Counted from the first letter of the stretch, positions 23,543 through 33,458 are shown. The stretch: DNA of 64,000 nt from Limnohabitans sp. 15K (GCF_002778285.1 NZ_NESM01000001.1:1510501-1574500); one strand, 5' to 3'. Translations and numbers: made by a program. The notes: generated by a model not told the origin, from the letters alone.

Positions 23543-24316
23543 ATGCCCCAAAACTTCACCCCCGTCTCCAGTGGTGCGCGCTTGTCGGACCAAGTTGCCG
23601 AACAACTGACGGCCGAAATCAAGCAAGGCCGGCTGATGCCCGGCGACAAGTTGCCCACCGAGGCCCGATTGGTTGAACAGTTTGAGGTCAGCCGAACCGT
23701 GGTGCGCGAGGCAGTCTCGCGCCTCAAGTCCTTGGGCTTGGTCGACTCCCGCCAAGGCAGCGGGGTATTTGTGAGCCAGAAACTGCCCTTTGCACCTTTG
23801 CACTTTGAGGTGCGGCAAGCAGCATCCCAAGAAGCCGTGGTGCAGATGGTCGAAGTGCGCCGGGCGCTGGAGGCGGAAGTGGCGGCGTTGGCGGCCGAGC
23901 GGCGCAGTGCGGACGACATCCGCGCCATCCAACAAGCCGTGAAAGCACTGAATGCTGCGGTTGAAACGGGCGGCAACGGCGTGGCTGAGGACGTGAAATT
24001 TCACCGCGCCATCGCCGACGCGACGCGCAACCCCTTTTTGATTCAGACGCTGGAATACCTGGGCCAGTTTCTTCACGGCGCTACCCAAGTCACGCGGGCG
24101 AACGAAGCCCGGCGGGTGGACTTTGCGGCCGAAGTGCAAACGGAGCACCAGGCCATCTTGCAAGCCGTAGAGGCAGGTGATGCCGAAGCCGCAAGGCAAG
24201 CAGCAGCTGCGCACATGGGCAATGCCATCGTGCGCATTCAGCGCGCCCCCCCCGACTTTTGGCTACAAGAAGGCGAGCGACTGGCCCAGCCGCTGGTCAA
24301 AGGCCTGCGCGGTTGA
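23543..24316 (+). CDS. GntR-family regulator (FadR/FCD subgroup)
   Basis: About 257 residues. The winged HTH spans about residues 10-80 (LSDQVAEQLTAEIKQGRLMPGDKLPTE split by the family's PGDKLPTE motif, then VSRTVVREAVSRLKSLGL and GSGVFV). The C-terminal helical FCD domain has the metal-binding pattern (FHRAIADATRNP, EHQAIL, HMGNAI). It likely controls the divergent hydroxylase and perhaps the following operon, in response to a carboxylate. ATG 23543 is preferred; upstream in-frame codons lack GntR similarity. Confidence 0.9.
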   Translation: MPQNFTPVSSGARLSDQVAEQLTAEIKQGRLMPGDKLPTEARLVEQFEVSRTVVREAVSRLKSLGLVDSRQGSGVFVSQKLPFAPLHFEVRQAASQEAVVQMVEVRRALEAEVAALAAERRSADDIRAIQQAVKALNAAVETGGNGVAEDVKFHRAIADATRNPFLIQTLEYLGQFLHGATQVTRANEARRVDFAAEVQTEHQAILQAVEAGDAEAARQAAAAHMGNAIVRIQRAPPDFWLQEGERLAQPLVKGLRG

Positions 24317-24343
24317 AGTCCCGCGTCAGGCGCAAACGCTGAT

Positions 24344-25363
24344 TTATTCGGCCTTGATGTCGGCCGCCTTGACCACAGCGGCGTAACGCGCCAAATCGCG
24401 CGCCATGTCGCGGCCAAATTTTTCTGAGCCGCCGGGGCTGGCGGTGATGCCCAAAATGTTCAGGCGCTCGCGCACAGCCGGGTCGTTCAGCACCGCGTTC
24501 AGTTCGGTGTTGAGTTTGTCCACGATCGCTCGGGGCGTTTTGGCTGGGGCCAGCAGCCCCACCCAAGAATTGATGTCGAAATCCGCCACGCCGTTTTCAA
24601 TGAAGGTGGGCACGTCGGGCATGGATGGGGCCCGCTGCGCGCTGGACACCGCCACCGCGTGCAACTTGCCCGACTTGACGTGCGAAATCGCCCCTGCCAC
24701 AGCGGTGTAGACCAGCGGAATGTTGCCGCCCAACACATCGGTCAAAGCCTGGCCACCGCCTTTGTAGGGGATGTGGGTGAGGTTGGCCCCGGTGCGCTGC
24801 TTGAGCAACTCGCCCGCGATGTGCGGGGTGCCGCCCGTGCCCGAGGTGCCATACGACAAACCGCCCGCTTGGGTTTTGGACAGGGCAATCACTTCTTTGA
24901 GCGTTTTGGCCGGCACGCTGGGGTGCGACACCAAAATCAAAATCGCATCGCCAATTTTGCCGATCGGTGCAAAGTCATTGGCCGCGTCAAAACCCACTTT
25001 GGGAAACACATGCGGGTTGATGACCAAGGTGCCGTCAAAACCCAGCAGCAGGGTGTAGCCATCGGGCGCGGCCGCGGCCACCATTTGGGTGCCGATGTTG
25101 CCTGAAGCACCGGGCTTGTTGTCGACGATCACCTGTTGGCCCAGCCGCTTGGACAGTTGCTCGGCGATCAGACGGCCACTGGTGTCGGTCACGCCACCGA
25201 CCGCAAAGGGCACCACCAAGCGAATCGGCTTGTTGGGGTAGGCCGATTGCGCAGCAGCCGTGTTGGGGCTCAAAGCCACAGTGCCCAAGGCGCCCAGCAG
25301 CAGGCCTGTGCTCAGGACGGTTTGCAGCCATGGGCGTCGTGACAGGGGTTTCGGGGTTTTCAT
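24344..25363 (-). CDS. Bug-type (TctC) substrate-binding protein
   Basis: A 339-residue periplasmic receptor with signal peptide (cleavage near AAAQS), family start YPNKPIRLVVPFAVGG, VDNKPGASGN and DGYTLLLG. It is followed in the genome by no transporter membrane genes. It lies downstream of the ICL/PEP-mutase-family gene (48-bp gap, same strand) and convergent with the GntR gene, so it probably imports the precursor of that lyase's substrate. Confidence 0.93.
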   Translation of the reverse strand: MKTPKPLSRRPWLQTVLSTGLLLGALGTVALSPNTAAAQSAYPNKPIRLVVPFAVGGVTDTSGRLIAEQLSKRLGQQVIVDNKPGASGNIGTQMVAAAAPDGYTLLLGFDGTLVINPHVFPKVGFDAANDFAPIGKIGDAILILVSHPSVPAKTLKEVIALSKTQAGGLSYGTSGTGGTPHIAGELLKQRTGANLTHIPYKGGGQALTDVLGGNIPLVYTAVAGAISHVKSGKLHAVAVSSAQRAPSMPDVPTFIENGVADFDINSWVGLLAPAKTPRAIVDKLNTELNAVLNDPAVRERLNILGITASPGGSEKFGRDMARDLARYAAVVKAADIKAE

Positions 25364-25411
25364 CGTGGTCTCCTCCTTGTTTGAACAGTGTTTGTCAGCT
25401 CTTCAGAAAAG

Positions 25412-26284
25412 TCATTCGGTCTCGGCGTAGCGCTTTTCAAAAGCCCACACGTCTTCAAAACCCATGAGCTGGGTCAAGTCGGCAAAGTCGTACAAAGGCG
25501 TTGGGCTGTTGGCCGACGAGCCCGTGTCCTTGAACTGCTGGTACACCTGCGTCATGGCCTGGACCCCGGCCAGCAAGGCCGTCACCGGGAAGATGGCGAT
25601 TTTGTAGCCCAGCGCTTCCAACTCAGGGCGGGTCAGCACGGGCGTGCGGCCTTTCTCGACCATGTTGGCCACCAGTGGCAGGTCAAAGCTTTGGCCAATG
25701 CGGCGCATTTCTTCTTCGGACTCGGGGGACTCGACAAACAAAATATCGGCGCCCGCTTTGGCATAGGCCTCGGCCCGGCGCAGCGCCTCGTCCAGTCCCA
25801 AGGTGGTGCGCGCATCGGTGCGGGCGATGATCAAAAAGTCTTTGGACGCGCGCGAATCGACCGCCACTTGGATCTTGCGCACCATGTCGGCGGTGGGGAT
25901 CACGCGGCGGCCGGGGGTGTGGCCACATTTCTTGGGGAACTCTTGGTCTTCGAGCTGGATGGCGCAAGCGCCAGCCGCCTCATAACCCCGAATGGTGTGG
26001 CGCATGTTGAGCAAGCCGCCGTAGCCCGTGTCGGCATCGGCAATCAGCGGTGTGCGGGCCATGCCCGCCATGGCTGTGACGCGCCCCACCATGTCGGAAT
26101 AAGTGGCCAAACCGGCATCGGGCAGACCCATGTGCGAGGCCACCGTGCCATAGCCGGTCATGTAGAGGGCGTCAAAGCCAAAGCTGTCGGCCAAACGCAA
26201 GGAGACCATGTCAAAGACACCAGGGGCGACCACCAGGCCGGGTTGGTTCAAACGCGCACGCAAAGCAGAGGTTTTCGGATTCAT
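25412..26284 (-). CDS. Isocitrate lyase / PEP mutase superfamily lyase
   Basis: A 290-residue TIM-barrel enzyme. Family features are GVFDMVSLRLADSFGF at the N-terminus, DADTGYGG metal-site motif, QLEDQEFPKKCGH with the catalytic KKCGH loop, and ARTDAR. The Cys in the loop points to C-C lyases (2-methylisocitrate, dimethylmalate or oxaloacetate type) rather than phosphonate mutases. It is divergent from an SDR gene and upstream of a Bug receptor. Exact substrate unknown. Confidence 0.88.
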   Translation of the reverse strand: MNPKTSALRARLNQPGLVVAPGVFDMVSLRLADSFGFDALYMTGYGTVASHMGLPDAGLATYSDMVGRVTAMAGMARTPLIADADTGYGGLLNMRHTIRGYEAAGACAIQLEDQEFPKKCGHTPGRRVIPTADMVRKIQVAVDSRASKDFLIIARTDARTTLGLDEALRRAEAYAKAGADILFVESPESEEEMRRIGQSFDLPLVANMVEKGRTPVLTRPELEALGYKIAIFPVTALLAGVQAMTQVYQQFKDTGSSANSPTPLYDFADLTQLMGFEDVWAFEKRYAETE

Positions 26285-26354
26285 GGAGCAAAAAGGGGTG
26301 AAGGGTGTTTAAATCGTGAGAATCAATTTCGTCATTTCAGCAGAAGAGAACACC

Positions 26355-27149
26355 ATGGACCTGCACCTTCGCGACAAGCATGTTTTGATCACTGGCGGCA
26401 GCAAAGGCATTGGCCTGGCTTGCGCACAAGCCTTTCTTGAAGAGGGGGCCAAAGTGACCCTGGTTTCACGCGACACGGCCAACCTCAACGCTGCGCGGCA
26501 AACGCTGCAAGCGACCTTCTCAGCCGACCGTATCCACACGGTGGCCGCCAATTTGCGGGATGCCACGGCCGCCTTGGCCGCACTCGACTCGGCCGAAGCC
26601 GCCTTCGGTGCGGTGGATGTTTTGGTCAACTCGGCGGGTGCGGCCAAACGCACACCCGCCCCTGAACTGACCCCAGAGGCTTTTGCCGATGCGATGCAGG
26701 CCAAGTACTTCACCTATGTCCACATGATCACGCCCACCATCCAGCGCATGGCCGCGCGCGGTGCGGGGGCCGTGGTCAACGTGGTGGGCAATGGCGGCAA
26801 AGTGGCCAGCCCCATCCACTTGCCTGGCGGTGCGGCCAACGCGGCGTTGATGCTTGTGAGCGCAGGCTTGGCAGCCGCTTATGGGCCGCAAGGCATTCGG
26901 GTCAATGCCATCAACCCGGGTCTGACACTCACAGATCGATTGCAAGAGGGCCTGGCCGCCGACGCCCGCCTCAAAGGGGTCGACAGCGCAGAGGCCATGG
27001 CACAGGCCGTGGCCAAAATACCGCTGGGCCGCATGGCAGAGCCCGAAGAAATCGCTAACGCCGTGTTGTTTTTGGCCTCGTCCAAAGCCAGTTACGTGAC
27101 CGGCATATGCATGAGCATGGACGGCGCACTCAACCCGATCGTTGTATGA
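26355..27149 (+). CDS. Short-chain dehydrogenase-like protein, atypical active site
   Basis: A 264-residue SDR-fold protein. Cofactor motif TGGSKGIG (13-20), NSAG and the C-terminal NPG and GxxxxMDGA region are normal. Where classical SDRs have Tyr-x-x-x-Lys, this one reads HLPGGAANAALML, so the catalytic Tyr and Lys are missing and the preceding Ser is not obvious. It may be a non-classical reductase or lyase-type member. Start 26355 matches the family N-terminus. Its stop overlaps the lipocalin start (ATGA). Confidence 0.87.
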   Translation: MDLHLRDKHVLITGGSKGIGLACAQAFLEEGAKVTLVSRDTANLNAARQTLQATFSADRIHTVAANLRDATAALAALDSAEAAFGAVDVLVNSAGAAKRTPAPELTPEAFADAMQAKYFTYVHMITPTIQRMAARGAGAVVNVVGNGGKVASPIHLPGGAANAALMLVSAGLAAAYGPQGIRVNAINPGLTLTDRLQEGLAADARLKGVDSAEAMAQAVAKIPLGRMAEPEEIANAVLFLASSKASYVTGICMSMDGALNPIVV

Positions 27150-27697
27150 AACTCACCTGTCAATTTCGCCTGTTGTGGGCGACCCTTTTTGTCTTGGCCA
27201 GCTTTGTTTCGGCTCAGGCGGAAACCGCCTCTTTACAAGCCATACCCTCGGTCGATGTGCCTCGCTACATGGGCACCTGGCACGAAATCGCCAAGTACCC
27301 CAATTGGTTTCAAAGAAAATGCGCCAGCAGCACGCAGGCCACCTACAGCCTGCAAGCCGACAGCCGGGTGCAGGTGCTCAACCGCTGCAAAACCGACAAG
27401 GGCGAGTGGACCGAGGCACTGGGTGCAGCGCGTCAGATTGACGGACCCACATCGGCCAAGCTGAAGGTGCGTTTTGCACCGGAGTGGCTGTCGTTCATTC
27501 CCATGGTCTGGGGCGATTACTGGATCATTGATCTGGACCCGCAATACCAATGGGTGATGGTCAGCGAACCCCGACGGGAGTACCTGTGGATTTTGTCGCG
27601 CACACCCCAAATGCCTGCAGCCACTTACCAAGCCTTGCTGGGCAAGTTGGAAGTGCTGGGGTTTGATCTGAAAAAAATCGAAGCCTCCCCACCCTGA
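27146..27697 (+). CDS. Bacterial lipocalin (Blc-like)
   Basis: A 183-residue secreted protein. A signal peptide (LLWATLFVLASFVSAQA) without a lipobox Cys is followed by the lipocalin signature YMGTWHEIAKYPNWFQ and a late strand region YLWILSRTP, both Blc hallmarks. Blc proteins bind fatty acids or lysophospholipids and act at the envelope. Translationally coupled to the SDR (start inside its stop). The missing lipobox suggests a periplasmic, not membrane-anchored, form. Confidence 0.9.
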   Translation: MKLTCQFRLLWATLFVLASFVSAQAETASLQAIPSVDVPRYMGTWHEIAKYPNWFQRKCASSTQATYSLQADSRVQVLNRCKTDKGEWTEALGAARQIDGPTSAKLKVRFAPEWLSFIPMVWGDYWIIDLDPQYQWVMVSEPRREYLWILSRTPQMPAATYQALLGKLEVLGFDLKKIEASPP

Positions 27698-27790
27698 AAA
27701 AACGCAAATTCGACATGCGGTCGGTCCTAGGTATCGTCACCGGCCTCTACGCATTGCTTCAAACCGCCACCAAAGCACTTTGTTTGAACC

Positions 27791-28759
27791 ATGTTCACAC
27801 ACCCTGCCTTTTTGCCGCCCTGCCCAGCTTGGCTTGAACCGATCCAGACTGCGTTGAGCGCTCAGCTCAAAGCACAGCTGGGTGAGCGCGTGCGGGCCAT
27901 GACCGGGGCCACGGGCGATGCGCGTGACTTTTTGGAGCCCGCTGGCGACCCCGGCTTGTTTGGTCCCAACTCGGTGGCCTGGCAAGTCCACGCCCATTTT
28001 GTGGCCATGATGACCGGCGGCTTGTCCTCGCTCATGCTGCAAGCCCTGCACCCCAGGGCTTTGGCCGCGGTCTGGGACCATTCCAAGTTTCGAACCCAGT
28101 TGCAGGCGCGGTTGGGGCGCACTGCGCTGTTTGTGGCCACCACCACCTATGGCGGCAAAGCAGCGGCCATGCAAACGATTGAGCGGGTCAACCGCATCCA
28201 TGCACACATTCGCGGCACGCTGCCTGACGGCACGCCTTATGTGGCCAATGACCCCGAACTGATCCGCTGGGTGCACCTGGGCGAGACGACCAGTTTTTTG
28301 CGGGCTTACCAAGCTTTGTCACTGCAGCCTTTGGCCTCTGCTCAGCAAGACCAGTACTTTGCTGAAATGGCGCAAGTGGGGCAGCTTTTAGGCGCGCACG
28401 ACCTGTCGCAGACCCAACACCAAGCGCTGATGCAATTGCAAGATTACCGCTCTGATTTGCGGGTGGACGAGCGCACACGCGAGACTTTGCACTTGATCGA
28501 GAACTACCCTTGCTCACCGCTGGACCGCCCCTTGGTCAGCCTGATCGTGAAAGCCGCCTTTCACCAACTGCCCGACTGGGCGCTGTCGCTGCTGGAGCGC
28601 GAGCGTGCTTGCGCTGTGGAGCAAGCCGCTGTGCGCACGGCCTTGCAAGGTATGGGTGCGTCACTCGCCTGGGCTTTTGCCGACACTGGGGTAGCAGCGC
28701 GGGCCAAGCAACGCATGGCAGCCAAATTCGACGTGGCTGAATCGGATCGAAAAAATTGA
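27791..28759 (+). CDS. MpaB/latex-clearing-type oxygenase (DUF2236)
   Basis: A 322-residue helical protein. Conserved features of the DUF2236 family are seen: LMLQALHPRALAAVWDHS, a TTYGGKAAA motif and the heme-region HAHIRGT. Related proteins (MpaB, latex clearing protein Lcp) are b-type heme or di-metal oxygenases. Monocistronic after a 93-bp gap. Substrate unknown. Confidence 0.8.
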   Translation: MFTHPAFLPPCPAWLEPIQTALSAQLKAQLGERVRAMTGATGDARDFLEPAGDPGLFGPNSVAWQVHAHFVAMMTGGLSSLMLQALHPRALAAVWDHSKFRTQLQARLGRTALFVATTTYGGKAAAMQTIERVNRIHAHIRGTLPDGTPYVANDPELIRWVHLGETTSFLRAYQALSLQPLASAQQDQYFAEMAQVGQLLGAHDLSQTQHQALMQLQDYRSDLRVDERTRETLHLIENYPCSPLDRPLVSLIVKAAFHQLPDWALSLLERERACAVEQAAVRTALQGMGASLAWAFADTGVAARAKQRMAAKFDVAESDRKN

Positions 28760-29003
28760 GTCCGAAAACTTGACCGCGCCTTGCAGTCTCGCCGGCACGC
28801 TGTGCTCGGTGTTCTCCAATGGCGGGAAATCCACCGGTTTTTGCGCCCAAGCCGTGGCCGTGGTGCTCAGCATGCTGGCGATCACACATTGACACATGTT
28901 GTGCTGGGTCATGAAGGGCTCCGGTGTTTGTCCATCGGCCCATCATCGGCTTGTTCTTTGGCCACGTCTGTGCGCTGTCGCGCCCAGACGCGCGCCTTTG
29001 CCA
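28760..29003 (-). other. Gene-poor stretch with signal-peptide-like fragment
   Basis: A short leftward frame (28661-28912) starts MTQHNMCQCVIAS and reads like a signal peptide ending TATAWA-QKP, then runs on into the end of the DUF2236 gene without known similarity. It may be the remnant of a secreted-protein gene or chance. Nothing else is seen here. Confidence 0.2.
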
Positions 29004-30440
29004 TCAAGCGTGGAAGATCGACACCGTCTTGGTGTTCAGGTAGGCCTCCAGCGCCTCTGGGCCACCTTCGGAGCCGTAGCCCGAGTCCTTCATGCCGCCA
29101 AATGGCAACTCTGGCCAAGGCGCTGCGGGCTGGTTGACCCACAACATGCCCACGTCCAAACGTTGGTTCAGCTGGTGCATGGTTTTCATGCTGTTGGTGA
29201 AGGCATAGCCGGCCAAACCAAAGGGCAGGCGGTTGGCCTCGGCAATCGCATCATCGATGTTCTCGAAACTGCGGATCGCGGCAATGGGGCCAAACGGCTC
29301 GTTGTTCACCACATCGGCGTCGAGCGGTACGTGTGACAGCACTGTGGGCGCAAAGTAGTTGCCTTGTGTGCCAATGCGCTCACCACCGGTGAGCACCTTG
29401 GCGCCTTTGGCGCGGGCATCTTGCACGATGGCCTGCATGGCCGCCAAGCGGCGCTCGTTGGCCAGCGGCCCCATTTGGGTCCCTGCAGTCAGGCCATCAC
29501 CCACCTTCAGCGCTTGGGCTTGCTCGGCAAAGCGCTGGGCGAACTCGTCGGCAATCTTGTGGTGCACCAGAAAGCGGGTGGGCGAGATGCACACCTGGCC
29601 CGCGTTGCGGAACTTGGCGGCACCGGCGGTCTTCAAGGCCAGACCGATGTCGGCATCTTCGGCCAAGATGACGGGGGCGTGGCCGCCCAACTCCATGGTC
29701 GCGCGCTTCATGTGCTGGCCCGCCAAGGCGGCCAATTGCTTGCCCACGGGGGTCGAACCCGTGAAGGTGATCTTGCGGATCAGCGGGTGGGCGATCAGGT
29801 AGTTCGAGATTTCGGCGGGCGTGCCATAGACCAAACCGATCACGCCAGCGGGCACACCCGCATCATGGAAAGCGCGAATCAATTCGGCTGGGGCGGCAGG
29901 GGTTTCTTCCGGGGCCTTGACGATGATCGAGCAACCGGTGGCCAATGCGGCAGACATCTTGCGCACCGCTTGGTTGATGGGGAAGTTCCAGGGCGTGAAG
30001 GCAGCCACGGGGCCGACCGGTAATTTCAAAACCTGCTGCTGCACATTCACGTTGCGTGGCGGCACGATGCGGCCATAGACGCGGCGGCCTTCTTCGGCAA
30101 ACCACTCGATGATGTCGGCCGCCGACATGGCCTCGACTTTGGCTTCACCCAAGGGCTTGCCTTGTTCTTGCGTGAGCAGCTCGGCAATTTGCGGGGCACG
30201 TTCACGCATCAATACGGCAGCTTTGCGCAAAATGACGCTGCGCTCGTTGGCGGGTGTGTCGCGCCAAATCTCAAAGCCCTTTTGTGCGGCTTGTGCGGCA
30301 CGCTCCAAATCGGGAATGCCCGCGTGGGCCAGGCGACCGATTTCGGTGCCGGTAGAGGGGTTGAACACGGGCAGTGTGCGGCCGCCTTCGGCATCGCACC
30401 ACTGGCCATCGATGAAGAGTTGGGTGTTGGGATAAGTCAT
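29004..30440 (-). CDS. NAD(P)-dependent succinate-semialdehyde dehydrogenase family
   Basis: A 478-residue aldehyde dehydrogenase. PWNFP (cofactor), FTGSTPVGK, catalytic Glu in MELGGHAP and catalytic Cys in [11 protein letters not shown] are present, and the C-terminus has the SSADH-like [15 protein letters not shown]. It oxidises succinate semialdehyde or similar aldehyde acids. ATG 30440 follows AGGAC; the longer frame adds a leader with no similarity. Monocistronic, divergent neighbour absent; the LysR gene lies just upstream on the same strand. Confidence 0.92.
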   Translation of the reverse strand: MTYPNTQLFIDGQWCDAEGGRTLPVFNPSTGTEIGRLAHAGIPDLERAAQAAQKGFEIWRDTPANERSVILRKAAVLMRERAPQIAELLTQEQGKPLGEAKVEAMSAADIIEWFAEEGRRVYGRIVPPRNVNVQQQVLKLPVGPVAAFTPWNFPINQAVRKMSAALATGCSIIVKAPEETPAAPAELIRAFHDAGVPAGVIGLVYGTPAEISNYLIAHPLIRKITFTGSTPVGKQLAALAGQHMKRATMELGGHAPVILAEDADIGLALKTAGAAKFRNAGQVCISPTRFLVHHKIADEFAQRFAEQAQALKVGDGLTAGTQMGPLANERRLAAMQAIVQDARAKGAKVLTGGERIGTQGNYFAPTVLSHVPLDADVVNNEPFGPIAAIRSFENIDDAIAEANRLPFGLAGYAFTNSMKTMHQLNQRLDVGMLWVNQPAAPWPELPFGGMKDSGYGSEGGPEALEAYLNTKTVSIFHA

Positions 30441-30567
30441 GGCGAGGTCCTGAAAAGAGGGTCTTGAGAGAGAAAAGGGAAAAGCAATAAGTCCGTTGGT
30501 CACAGCGCAGGCAAATTGTGGCCTGATTTCACGACAGCCCCGTCAACCTCGGGACAGCGTCTTTGGC

Positions 30568-31455
30568 TCACGATGAACGCAAACGTGCGGCCAAATGCTC
30601 CAGCAGCACATTCACACGGTGTGGGATGTACCGATTGCTGGGCAACACCGCATAAATGCCGATGGGGTCTTGTCTGAAATCCTGCAAAACCTCCACCACT
30701 TCACCCGTCGCCAAAAAGGGCTCGGCAATGAAGTCTGGCTGCAAGGTGATGCCCATGCCCTGGGCTGCAGCCTGCGTCAAGGCCAAGCCATTGTTGGCGT
30801 GTATTCGGCCACGCACGGCCACCGTTTGCAAATGGCCATTGACCCTGTAGCCCCAGGACGCAGCATTCAAGGTCATGCCATACAGCAGGCATGTGTGCTG
30901 GGTCAGATCCTGGGGCTCCCGCGGCTGGCCATGGGCTGACAAATAGGCCGGTGAAGCGAGCGTGAGCAAGCGCACCTGCCCCAATTGGCGCACGATGTCG
31001 CCGGGCTGCAAATTGCCGGTGATGCGGATCGACAGGTCAATGCCTTCTTCAATCAGGTTGGCCCGTTGGTCCGAGAAATCCATCATCAGCTCGACATGGG
31101 GCTGGGCCTTCGCAAATTCGAGCAAGGCAGGCATGAGCCTTTGGAGTCCAAAGCTGATCGGTAAACCCAATCGGATGCGCCCCCGGGCTTCGGCTTTTTC
31201 TTCGTTCAGACTGACCTCTGCGGCGTCCACCATGTTCAGAATGACGCGGCACTTTTCAAGGTAGGCCGCACCCGCTGGCGTGAGGGCCAAGCGGCGTGTG
31301 CTGCGCGTGATGAGTTTGACGTGCAGTCCTTTTTCCAGCGCCGCAATTTGGCGCGTGACTGCCGAGCGGGCCACCTGCAGTTGGTCGGCCACGGCGGTGA
31401 AGCTGCCGGCCTCCGCCACACGCACAAAGGTTTGCATTGCATCGAGTTTGTCCAT
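30568..31455 (-). CDS. LysR-family transcriptional regulator
   Basis: A 295-residue LTTR of the CrgA/AaeR-like subgroup. The HTH is at about residues 5-65 (MQTFVRVAEAGSFTAVADQL, RSAVTRQIAALEKGL), and the effector domain starts near residue 90. Start 31455 fits the family. It is divergent from the beta-hydroxyacid dehydrogenase with 87 bp between, the classic LTTR layout, so that gene is the likely target. Confidence 0.92.
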   Translation of the reverse strand: MDKLDAMQTFVRVAEAGSFTAVADQLQVARSAVTRQIAALEKGLHVKLITRSTRRLALTPAGAAYLEKCRVILNMVDAAEVSLNEEKAEARGRIRLGLPISFGLQRLMPALLEFAKAQPHVELMMDFSDQRANLIEEGIDLSIRITGNLQPGDIVRQLGQVRLLTLASPAYLSAHGQPREPQDLTQHTCLLYGMTLNAASWGYRVNGHLQTVAVRGRIHANNGLALTQAAAQGMGITLQPDFIAEPFLATGEVVEVLQDFRQDPIGIYAVLPSNRYIPHRVNVLLEHLAARLRSS

Positions 31456-31471
31456 TGCCGTGGATTCTGCA

Positions 31472-31501
31472 ACAGCTTCAGCTCGCGCGCGTGCAAGCTG
31501 T
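31472..31501. promoter_or_regulatory. Inverted repeat in LysR / dehydrogenase gap
   Basis: ACAGCTT-N16-AAGCTGT is a perfect 7-bp inverted repeat in the divergent promoter, a candidate LysR binding site although it is wider than a classic T-N11-A box. Confidence 0.4.
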
Positions 31502-31542
31502 AAACTGAATTCACCACCGTCAACCACTTACCAAGAACGCAC

Positions 31543-32439
31543 ATGCAAAACCCTCGCATCGGCATGATCGGTCTGGGCCTCATGGGTCTGGGCATCGCCA
31601 CCAACATTGTCAAAAAGGGCTATGCCCTGACCGCCTTGACGCATCCTGGCAATCAGCCTTTAGGGGCATTGATCGAAGCGGGTGCCCAAACCGCCGAGAC
31701 GCCCCAGGCGGTGGCGCAAGCCAGCGACGTGGTGATTTTGTGCGTCAACGGCTCGGCCCAGGTCGAGGCCATTTTGGCGGGCGACACCGGTTTGCTGGCC
31801 GGTCTGCGCGAAGGCATGACCGTGATCGACTGCTCCACCAGCATGCCCGAGTCCACATTGCAAGTGGCCGCGCAATTGGCGCAGCGCGGCGTGCGCTTCA
31901 TGGACGCGGCCATGACCCGAACCCCCAATGAGGCGATGCAAGGCCGGTTGAACCTGCTGGTCGGGGGCGATGCCTCCTTGCTGGAAGCCTGCCGCCCGCT
32001 GCTGTCTACCTTTGCCGAAAACATCGTTCACGCGGGGTCTGTGAGTGCGGGCCACCGCATGAAACTGCTGCACAACTTTGTCTCGCTCGGTTCGGTCACG
32101 CTGCTGGCCGAAGCTGCCGCATGCGCACGCCGTTCGGGCATCGACGACGCCGTGTTCGCAGAGGTGCTGGAAAAGGGCGGCGGCTGGGGCGCAGCGTTGG
32201 AACGCCTCAAACCCTTTTTGCTGCGTGGCGAAAGCACAGGCCTGCGCTTTTCGATGGGCAACACCTTGAAAGACCTCGGCTATTACGCCGAGATGGCCCG
32301 CGAAACCGGATCGCACGATGCCGTGGCCAACGCACTGCACAGCGCCATGTCGGCCGCCTGCCAACAAGTGGACCCACAGACCTTGCTGCCTGAAATCGTC
32401 GCGCATTGGTCAGCAGGTCAAACAAGCACTAAGCCCTAA
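31543..32439 (+). CDS. Beta-hydroxyacid dehydrogenase (3-hydroxyisobutyrate DH family)
   Basis: A 298-residue NAD(P)-dependent enzyme: Rossmann GLGLMGLGIATNI, substrate motif DAAMTRTPNEAMQGRLN and catalytic Lys in MKLLHNFVSLG. It oxidises a beta-hydroxyacid or reduces a semialdehyde. Divergent from and probably controlled by the LysR gene. Paralogue of the enzyme at 39989. The exact acid is unknown. Confidence 0.9.
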   Translation: MQNPRIGMIGLGLMGLGIATNIVKKGYALTALTHPGNQPLGALIEAGAQTAETPQAVAQASDVVILCVNGSAQVEAILAGDTGLLAGLREGMTVIDCSTSMPESTLQVAAQLAQRGVRFMDAAMTRTPNEAMQGRLNLLVGGDASLLEACRPLLSTFAENIVHAGSVSAGHRMKLLHNFVSLGSVTLLAEAAACARRSGIDDAVFAEVLEKGGGWGAALERLKPFLLRGESTGLRFSMGNTLKDLGYYAEMARETGSHDAVANALHSAMSAACQQVDPQTLLPEIVAHWSAGQTSTKP

Positions 32440-32512
32440 GCCCTGAGTCGGTCAGGCGCAGACCCCATCCATTCACACAAGTGTTTGCGAAGACAGGGGC
32501 TGATCACGCCAA

Positions 32513-32533
32513 TTGTTGCCAATATTGCAACAA
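32513..32533. promoter_or_regulatory. 21-bp inverted repeat upstream of dioxygenase
   Basis: TTGTTGC (32513-32519) and GCAACAA (32527-32533) flank CAATATT in the 212-bp gap before the DODA-type gene; AT-rich and without a T run, so an operator fits better than a terminator. Confidence 0.4.
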
Positions 32534-32651
32534 TCATTTGCACATTGACCACTTTTTCAAAGCTCCTGAAGCGCCTAAAGTGGGACCTATTGGCAGCGTA
32601 AGGTTCTTTCGACGCGCTGCCCCACCTCAAAGTCTGTTGTTGCTCACCACC

Positions 32652-33437
32652 ATGTCCACCCGCCGATCTGTCCTGTTTGTGCCCCACGGCTCCCCTATGT
32701 TTGCCCTGCATCCCGGCGCAGCAGGCGCGGCCATGCGCCAGATCGTCCCGCAACTGGGCACGCCGCGCGCCGTTGTGGTGGTCAGCCCGCACTGGGACAC
32801 GGTGGTGCCCACCGTGGGTTTTGCCACCCGGCCCAGCACCATTCACGACTTCGGTGGCTTTGACCCCCGCTTGTACGAGATGCAATACCCCGCCACGGGT
32901 TGCCCAGAAGTGGCAGCGCAGGTCGTCACGGCTTTGCAAAATGCGGGCTTGCCCGCCTTGCAAGACGCCCAGCGCGGCCTGGACCACGGCGCATGGATTC
33001 CGCTGCGGCAAATGTTTCCGGATGCCGACATCCCAGTGGTGCCGCTGTCGGTGCAAAGCCAATTGGGTCCTGCGCACGCTTACCGTGTGGGCCAGGCCTT
33101 GGCCGCACTGGCTGCGCAAAATATCCTGGTCATGGGTTCGGGCAACATCACCCACAACCTGCGCGACTTGATGGTGGTGCGCATGCAAGGCGGCGCCACC
33201 CCAGACTACGTGCAGGGTTTTGCGGACTGGATCCACACCCACATGGTCGAGCGTGATGTGCCCGGTTTGCTGGCTTACCGCCAACAAACAGCAGGCCAAC
33301 GGGCCCATCCCACCGACGAGCACCTGCTGCCGCTGTTCACAGCGTTGGGCGCTGCGGGTGCCAACGCACAGCCAGAGGCATTTTTTCGGGGTATCAGTGA
33401 CCATGTGATCGCCATGGACGGCTACACATTCCACTGA
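32652..33437 (+). CDS. LigB-family extradiol dioxygenase (DODA/YgiD-like)
   Basis: A 261-residue class III ring-cleavage dioxygenase. Metal-ligand His are in VPHGSPM and SPHWD, with further conserved His in LDHGAWIPL and near SDHVIAMDGYTFH. YgiD-type members cleave 4,5-DOPA or similar catechols with Fe or Zn. It is followed after 21 bp by cytochrome b561 and two YceI genes, all on the plus strand. Physiological substrate uncertain. Confidence 0.9.
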   Translation: MSTRRSVLFVPHGSPMFALHPGAAGAAMRQIVPQLGTPRAVVVVSPHWDTVVPTVGFATRPSTIHDFGGFDPRLYEMQYPATGCPEVAAQVVTALQNAGLPALQDAQRGLDHGAWIPLRQMFPDADIPVVPLSVQSQLGPAHAYRVGQALAALAAQNILVMGSGNITHNLRDLMVVRMQGGATPDYVQGFADWIHTHMVERDVPGLLAYRQQTAGQRAHPTDEHLLPLFTALGAAGANAQPEAFFRGISDHVIAMDGYTFH

Positions 33438-33458
33438 CTTTTGCAAAGGAACCCCACC

